10,273 nucleotides of DNA from Acidimicrobiaceae bacterium (GTDB taxonomy: Bacteria > Actinomycetota > Acidimicrobiia > Acidimicrobiales > Bog-793): NCBI GenBank assembly GCA_027306715.1, contig DAHUZG010000158.1, positions 1-10,273 on the forward strand, written 5' to 3'. Within the stretch, counting starts at the first letter, position 1. Each line of letters begins with the position of its first letter. Positions 5,830 to 10,273 of this stretch are shown here, piece after piece. The notes beneath the pieces are model-generated. The model had not been told where the DNA came from. It worked only from the letters and a program-made list of their open reading frames with translations, and did no database searches. The position numbers and the translations under genes were made by a program.

Positions 5830-5900
5830 GTCGCCGCTCAGTCAACCACCGGTACCCGTTCCCGTCGCGGACCCGCTGGTCACCGGCGCGCAGTGGGACC
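5830..5900. other. Short spacer between kgd and the NYN/S1 gene
   Basis: This 71-bp gap has no recognisable terminator hairpin with a T-tract and no clear promoter. Read on the minus strand it ends in GAGCGGCGAC before the ATG, a weak ribosome-binding site. Read-through from kgd into the nuclease gene is therefore plausible. Confidence 0.3.
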
Positions 5901-8900
5901 TCAGCCCCCGCTCAACGGCAGGCCGAGCGCTCGATCGAGGAGGTCGGCGAGCTCGAGCTCGTGCAACGCGTGCGATCCCGTGGCGGGACTGCCCGACGGC
6001 CGCCGGCTGACATGTCGCAGCTCGTAACGGCCCCGCAGCACCCGGTGCAGCTTGTCGTGGACATAGCTCCAAGCACCCATGTTCTCCGGCTCGTCCTGCA
6101 GCCAGACCACCTCGCTGGCGTTCGGGTAGCCGGCGAGGATCGAGACGAGGAGCTCCTCGGGCCAGGGGTACAGCTGCTCGACGCGGACGACGGCGAAGGG
6201 CGGCACCCCGGGCTGCTGGCGGCGGCTCACGGCGTCGAAGGCGATCTTGCCGGTCGTGGCGACGATCCTGCGCACCTCGCCCGGTTCGATGAGCGCCCGC
6301 TCAGGATCGTCGAGCACCGGCCGCCAGCCGCCCGAGACGAGCTCTCCGAGCAGCGAGCGTGACTGGCGCGAGCGCAGGATCGACTTCGGCGTCATGACGA
6401 CGAGCGGACGCCGGGTCATGCGGGCGCTCTGCGAGCGCAGGAGGTGAAAGTACTGCGCCGCCGTGGTCGGCTGGGTGACGGTGATGTTGTTGTCGGCGGC
6501 GAGGGTCAGGAATCGCTCGAGTCGAGCCGAGGAGTGCTCGGCGCCCTGGCCCTCGTAGCCGTGCGGCAGCAGCAGCACGAGCCCGCTCGACTGCCCCCAT
6601 TTCTCCTCGGCGGCGACGAGGAACTGGTCGATCACGATCTGAGCACCGTTCGAGAAGTCGCCGAACTGCGCCTCCCAGGCGACAAGGGCGTCACGGGCCT
6701 CGACCGAGTAGCCGTACTCGAAGGCGAGCGCGGCGTACTCCGACCGCAGCGAGTCGAGGACGAGGAAGCGACCGTGACCCTCGCCGGCCAGCGCGGCGGC
6801 GTCCCCGACCGGCTCGTGCAGCCTCGAGAGCGGCACGTGCTCCTCGCCGTTGAGGTAGTCGACGACGACGGCGTGTCGCTGGGAGAACGTGCCCCGGCGG
6901 GTGTCCTGCCCACTCAAGCGGACGTCGGTGCCCTCGAGCACGAGGCTGCCGAACGCGAGCGCCTCAGCCAGCGACCAGTCGACCTCGCCGGAGGTGAAGA
7001 GGCGGGCACGGGTAGCGAGCTGCCGCTCGAGCTTCGGGTGGGGGGTGAACCCCGGCGGGAAGCTGTGCAGGCGCGAGGCGATCGCCTCGAGCGTGGCGGC
7101 GGGGACACCGGTCGCAGCGCCGAGCGGCGGCGGCTCGACGAGGTGGCGCTCGGGCAGCCGCTCGAAGTGGACAGGGCCCGCCGAGCGCGTCTCGTCGAGG
7201 GCCTGCTGGAGGCGGTTGGCGAAGTCTTCGAGCGCCTGCTCGGCCTCCTCGAGGGTGATGTCGCCGCGCTTGACGAGCGCCTCGGTGTAGAGCTTGCGGA
7301 CGGACCGGTGCTGGTCGATCTGGCGGTACATGAGCGGCTGGGTGTAGCTCGGGTCGTCTCCCTCGTTGTGCCCATGGCGGCGGTAGCAGAGGAGGTCGAC
7401 GACGACGTCTTTGCGGAATGCCTGGCGGTAGGCGACGGCGAGCCGGGCGACGCGCACGCAGGCCTCGGGGTCGTCGCCGTTGACGTGGAAGATCGGTGCC
7501 TGCACCATCTTCGCCACGTCGGTGGCGTAGACCGACGACCGCGCCGCTGTCGGCAGCGTCGTGAAGCCGAGCTGGTTGTTGATGACGAGATGGACCGTGC
7601 CACCGGTGCGGTAGCCCTCGAGCTGGGAGAGGTTGAGCGTCTCGGCCACCACGCCCTGCCCGGCGAACGCGGCGTCGCCGTGGATGAGAAGCGGGAGCAC
7701 CGCGAAGCTCGACGGATCGGCGAGCTCGTCCTGCTTGGCGCGGACGATCCCCTCGACGACGCCGTCGACGGCCTCGAGATGGGAGGGGTTGGCGACAAGG
7801 GTTACCGGCAGGGTGACCTCGCCGCGGCCGGTGAACTTGCCGACGGCGCCCTTGTGGTACTTGACGTCGCCCGAGCCCTGGACCGTCTCGGGGTCGAGGT
7901 TGCCCTCGAACTCGGCGAAGATCTCGGAGTAGGACTTGCCGACGATGTTCGCCAGCACGTTCAGCCGGCCCCGGTGGGCCATCCCGAGGACCGCCTCCTC
8001 GACGCCATTGCGCACGGCTTCGTCCAAGGAGGCGTCGAGGAAGGCGATCGTCGACTCGGCGCCCTCGAGGCCGAAGCGCTTCTGGCCCACGTAGCGTGAG
8101 TGCAAGAAGCGCTCGAAGGCCTCGGCGGCGTTGAGCCGGCGCAGGACGTGGTGCTGCTCGTCGGGGGAGAGCGCCGTCGCCACGCCCTCGAGATGCTCCT
8201 GGAGGAAGCGCTTCTCCTCGGGCTCTTGGATGTGCATGTACTCGACGCCGATCGTGCGGCAGTAGGCGTCGCGCAGCACCTGGAGGATCTCTCCGAGGGT
8301 CATGACGTCCCGGCCGGCCAGCCCGCCGGTGAGGAACGGGCGGTCAAGGTCCCAGACCGTGAGCCCGTAGCTCGAGGGGTCGAGGTCCGGGCGCAGCATC
8401 GGAGCGGACGTCTGCAGCGGGTCGAGCTGGGCGATGAGGTGGCCGCGCACCCGGTACATGTTGATCAGCGCCTGCACCTGGACCTGCTTCTCGAGCTGGT
8501 TGCGCTCGCGCTCGAGGCTCGACGCGGGGTGGTGGTCGCGCTCGAGGCGGGCCGGCTGCAGCGGCACGCCGAGCGAATCGAACACCGACTCGTAAAACCC
8601 GTGCTCGCCGACGAGCAGCTCGTGGACACGGCTCAGGAAGAGCCCGGACTCGGCCCCCTGGACGACGCGATGGTCGTAGGTGGAGGTGAGCGTCACGACC
8701 TTGGAAAGTCCGAGCTCGGCGATCGTCGCCGGGTCGGCGGCGGCGAGCGCGGCCGGGTAGTCGAGCGAGCCGACGCCGACGATCGCCCCCTGACCGGCCA
8801 TCAGCCGCGGCACCGACTGGCTCGTGCCGAGCGTTCCCGGATTGGTGAGGGTGATGGTGCAGCCGGCGAAGTCATCGACGGCGAGCTTGCCCGTGCGCGC

Positions 8901-9770
8901 CCGCCTGACGAGGTCCTCGTAGGCGTGCCAGAAGCCACTGAAGTCGAGCGTGTCGGCGCGCTTCACGACCGGCACGACGAGGCTGCGCGAGCCGTCGGGC
9001 CGGGGGAGGTCGGTGGCGAGGCCGAGACCGACGTGGCCGTAGCGGACGACCCCCGGTGTGCCGCGCCCGTCGGCATCCTCGACGAAAGAGGCGTTGAGCG
9101 CGGGGACCGCGACAAGCGCCTGGACGACGGCCCAGCCGATGAGGTGGGTGAAGCTCACCTTGCCGCCGAAGCTGCGGGCGAGGTGCTCGTTGATGGCGCG
9201 GCGGTTGACCTCGACGAGCTTGGCCGGGACCGGGTGGACGCTCGTCGCCGTCGGCACGGCGAGGCTGGCGACCATGTTGACGACGAGCCGCCCCGGTGCG
9301 CCGCGCAGCGGCACGAGGACGTCGTCCGGCCCGACCTGCGGTCCCGCCGCTCGCGCCGGCGCTGCGCCGCCGGAGCCGTTGCCGGCGTGCGCCGCGACAG
9401 CCGCTCCCGGCGTCGCGCTCGGAGCCGGCAGAGACACGCTCGGGACGGCCACCGCGGCGGGGCCCGCTGCGAGCATGCCCACGGTCGCCTGCGTGCCGGT
9501 AGCGACAACGGCCGCGGCGTCCGCGCCCGACGGGACCAGCGGCTCCTCGCCGAACCCGCCGGGCACCGACGGGGTGGGCGATGCCGGGACGGGCATCGGG
9601 CTGCGGTAGTCGGCGAAGAACTCCCGCCAGGACTCGCTCACCGAGGAGGGATCGGCGCGATAGGACTGGTACATCTCCTCGACGAGCCAGGCGTTCACGC
9701 CGAGCGCACCGTCGAGCCGCTGCGAGCTCGCCAGCTCCGTTGCCGGCGGCGTCGCGCTGTCGTCACTCAC
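5901..9770 (-). CDS. kgd: Multifunctional 2-oxoglutarate dehydrogenase, E2-E1 fusion (Kgd/OdhA)
   Basis: A 1289-residue cytosolic TCA-cycle enzyme. In this actinobacterial type, a thiamine-diphosphate E1 decarboxylates 2-oxoglutarate and is fused to an E2-like acyltransferase core. Domains in order: the E1 N-terminal motif NAWLVEEMYQSYRADPSSVS (26-45), an Ala/Pro-rich linker (about 56-148), the E2 catalytic domain (about 150-400) with active-site TSTYDHRVVQG including H367, then E1 (about 430-1289). E1 landmarks are GMAHRGRLNVLAN (596-608), KYHKG (637), the thiamine-diphosphate region from GDAAFAGQG (698) to INNQLGF (730), SGQDTRRGTFSQRHA (953-967), HGYEGQGAEHSSARLERF (1070-1087) and RPSGSPATGS (1257-1266). 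No lipoyl domain is present, as expected for this family. Start is a GTG at 9770 with a modest GGTAGG upstream. In relatives the E1 part is inhibited by the FHA protein GarA/OdhI; no such gene is here. Length slightly exceeds the mycobacterial enzyme, in the linker. Confidence 0.97.
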   Translation of the reverse strand: MSDDSATPPATELASSQRLDGALGVNAWLVEEMYQSYRADPSSVSESWREFFADYRSPMPVPASPTPSVPGGFGEEPLVPSGADAAAVVATGTQATVGMLAAGPAAVAVPSVSLPAPSATPGAAVAAHAGNGSGGAAPARAAGPQVGPDDVLVPLRGAPGRLVVNMVASLAVPTATSVHPVPAKLVEVNRRAINEHLARSFGGKVSFTHLIGWAVVQALVAVPALNASFVEDADGRGTPGVVRYGHVGLGLATDLPRPDGSRSLVVPVVKRADTLDFSGFWHAYEDLVRRARTGKLAVDDFAGCTITLTNPGTLGTSQSVPRLMAGQGAIVGVGSLDYPAALAAADPATIAELGLSKVVTLTSTYDHRVVQGAESGLFLSRVHELLVGEHGFYESVFDSLGVPLQPARLERDHHPASSLERERNQLEKQVQVQALINMYRVRGHLIAQLDPLQTSAPMLRPDLDPSSYGLTVWDLDRPFLTGGLAGRDVMTLGEILQVLRDAYCRTIGVEYMHIQEPEEKRFLQEHLEGVATALSPDEQHHVLRRLNAAEAFERFLHSRYVGQKRFGLEGAESTIAFLDASLDEAVRNGVEEAVLGMAHRGRLNVLANIVGKSYSEIFAEFEGNLDPETVQGSGDVKYHKGAVGKFTGRGEVTLPVTLVANPSHLEAVDGVVEGIVRAKQDELADPSSFAVLPLLIHGDAAFAGQGVVAETLNLSQLEGYRTGGTVHLVINNQLGFTTLPTAARSSVYATDVAKMVQAPIFHVNGDDPEACVRVARLAVAYRQAFRKDVVVDLLCYRRHGHNEGDDPSYTQPLMYRQIDQHRSVRKLYTEALVKRGDITLEEAEQALEDFANRLQQALDETRSAGPVHFERLPERHLVEPPPLGAATGVPAATLEAIASRLHSFPPGFTPHPKLERQLATRARLFTSGEVDWSLAEALAFGSLVLEGTDVRLSGQDTRRGTFSQRHAVVVDYLNGEEHVPLSRLHEPVGDAAALAGEGHGRFLVLDSLRSEYAALAFEYGYSVEARDALVAWEAQFGDFSNGAQIVIDQFLVAAEEKWGQSSGLVLLLPHGYEGQGAEHSSARLERFLTLAADNNITVTQPTTAAQYFHLLRSQSARMTRRPLVVMTPKSILRSRQSRSLLGELVSGGWRPVLDDPERALIEPGEVRRIVATTGKIAFDAVSRRQQPGVPPFAVVRVEQLYPWPEELLVSILAGYPNASEVVWLQDEPENMGAWSYVHDKLHRVLRGRYELRHVSRRPSGSPATGSHALHELELADLLDRALGLPLSGG

Positions 9771-9926
9771 CTGCCCGAGCCTACCGGCAGGGGGAAGGTG
9801 GAGGGGGACAGGGCGGCGCCCGGCCGTGCCGGCCGCGACTGCTGCGCGGCCGGCGCGGCTGCGAAGGCCCCGGAATCACGATGCCGTCCCGACAGTAGGC
9901 TCACAGCTCGTGGCGGCTGCGAACTG
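9771..9926. promoter_or_regulatory. Divergent intergenic region between kgd and the epimerase gene
   Basis: The two genes face away from each other across 156 bp, so promoters for kgd (minus) and the epimerase (plus) are expected here unless kgd is leaderless. No convincing -35/-10 pair can be named; a TAGGCT at 9896-9901 is a weak candidate -10 for the plus-strand gene. The region is as GC-rich as the coding DNA. On the minus strand a GGTAGG lies about nine bases before the kgd GTG and may be its ribosome-binding site. A strong inverted repeat sits in the middle. Confidence 0.5.
9828..9854. repeat. Perfect 10-bp inverted repeat, 7-bp spacer
   Basis: The left arm gccggccgcg (9828-9837) and the right arm cgcggccggc (9845-9854) are exact reverse complements around the spacer actgctg. 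The repeat lies 58 bp upstream of the kgd start and 72 bp upstream of the epimerase start. It could be an operator for a dimeric regulator of either gene, or an RNA hairpin in a 5' leader. High local GC raises the chance of a coincidental palindrome. Confidence 0.55.
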
Positions 9927-10273
9927 ATGCGGGTCCTTCTCGCCGGCTCGAGCGGCTTGATCGGAAGCGCCCTCGTCCGCAGATTGCGCACGGACGGGCA
10001 CGAGGTGCACCGCCTCGTCCGACACGAGCCCGGTCCCGGCGAGGCGCGCCTCGACCTCGCCGCCCGGACGATCGATCCCGGCGGCTTGCCCGGCGGCAGC
10101 CTCGACGGTTTCGATGCCGTCTTCAACCTCGCCGGCGAGCCGCTCACGCCGTCGCGCTGGTACCAGCCGCCCCGCTGGAGCGCCGCCAAGCGCGAGCGCA
10201 TCCGCTCGAGCCGCGTCACGCTGACCGAGCTGCTCGCCACCGCTCTGGCGGCGCTCGAGGAGCGGCCGGCGGT
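9927..10273 (+). CDS. NAD(P)-dependent epimerase of the TIGR01777 / SDR39U1 type (5' part)
   Basis: The first 115 codons of a gene that runs past the window edge without a stop. The N-terminus MRVLLAGSSGLIGSALVRRL has the Rossmann dinucleotide-binding GxSGxIG motif (residues 7-13) of extended short-chain dehydrogenases. It is followed by HEVHRLVRHEPGPGEARLDL, then FDAVFNLAGEPL (68-79) and RWSAAKRERIRSSRVTLTELLATAL (about 87-111). The NLAGEPL and KRERIRSSRV blocks are characteristic of the TIGR01777 family, related to human SDR39U1 and E. coli YfcH, whose substrate is not well defined. Full-length members are about 300 residues, so roughly two-fifths is visible. The ATG fits the family start; the purine-rich GGCGG about ten bases upstream is a weak ribosome-binding site. 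Confidence 0.9.
   Translation, partial: MRVLLAGSSGLIGSALVRRLRTDGHEVHRLVRHEPGPGEARLDLAARTIDPGGLPGGSLDGFDAVFNLAGEPLTPSRWYQPPRWSAAKRERIRSSRVTLTELLATALAALEERPA

Noticed and set aside
3574..6027. 817-codon plus-strand open frame opposite the NYN/S1 gene
   Set aside because: It is Arg/Gly/Ala-rich with no recognisable domain, and it runs antisense to the minus-strand gene and the kgd 3' end. Stop codons are rare in all frames of GC-rich repetitive DNA, so it is a shadow.
6444..8099. 551-codon plus-strand frame antisense to kgd
   Set aside because: It mirrors the codons of the conserved E1 domain of Kgd. The acidic, Val/Glu/Arg-rich composition is typical of a reverse-complement shadow of a GC-rich gene.
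8645..8680. Gln in place of Asp in the E2 active-site DHRxxDG motif (YDHRVVQG)
   Set aside because: From memory, actinobacterial Kgd proteins carry Gln at this position, and the catalytic His is intact, so this is not a loss-of-function sign.
5901..9770. Fusion of E2 and E1 as an assembly artefact or novel fusion
   Set aside because: The E2-E1 fusion is the established architecture of actinobacterial Kgd/OdhA. The junction has the normal motif order.

Overview
The window is GC-rich bacterial DNA in which nearly every base is coding. It suggests a high-GC actinobacterium. The strongest clue is the 2-oxoglutarate dehydrogenase gene, a single polypeptide fusing an E2 acyltransferase core to the E1 decarboxylase, which is the architecture typical of Actinobacteria. 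A PspAB-type envelope-stress gene, frequent GTG starts and extreme G/C at third codon positions agree. A deep-branching class such as Acidimicrobiia is possible, but this is an impression and not something the sequence proves.

Layout. The left edge (1-757, + strand) holds the last codons of an unidentified gene, possibly an HtpX-type metalloprotease, followed three bases later by pspAB. From 675 to 9770 all genes lie on the minus strand. In order of transcription they are: kgd (9770-5901); a 727-residue protein with an N-terminal NYN/Zc3h12a-like nuclease domain, an S1 RNA-binding domain and a roughly 400-residue Ala/Pro/Lys/Arg-rich tail (5829-3646); fabZ (3649-3197); xthA (3183-2377); a pterin-4a-carbinolamine dehydratase (2246-1971); and an uncharacterised protein that resembles DUF6687 (1949-675). 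The gaps are 71 bp, a 4-bp GTGA overlap, 13 bp, 130 bp and 21 bp, so much of this may be one or two transcripts. The 3' end of the last gene overlaps the 3' end of pspAB by 83 bp, tail to tail. To the right, a 156-bp divergent intergenic region (9771-9926) carries a perfect 10-bp inverted repeat. It precedes the start of a TIGR01777-type NAD(P)-dependent epimerase that runs off the window on the + strand.

How the genes work together. Kgd feeds the TCA cycle, XthA does base-excision repair, FabZ does fatty-acid dehydration, the pterin dehydratase recycles a cofactor and PspAB belongs to the membrane-stress response. These do not form one pathway; most look like housekeeping genes. The least explained gene is the nuclease/S1/histone-H1-like-tail protein, whose start of translation of fabZ is coupled to its own end. 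No tRNA, rRNA, CRISPR array, insertion sequence or phage gene was seen. A recurring oddity is the presence of low-complexity segments inside or at the ends of otherwise conserved proteins (PspAB, the DUF6687-like protein, the NYN protein, the Kgd linker).
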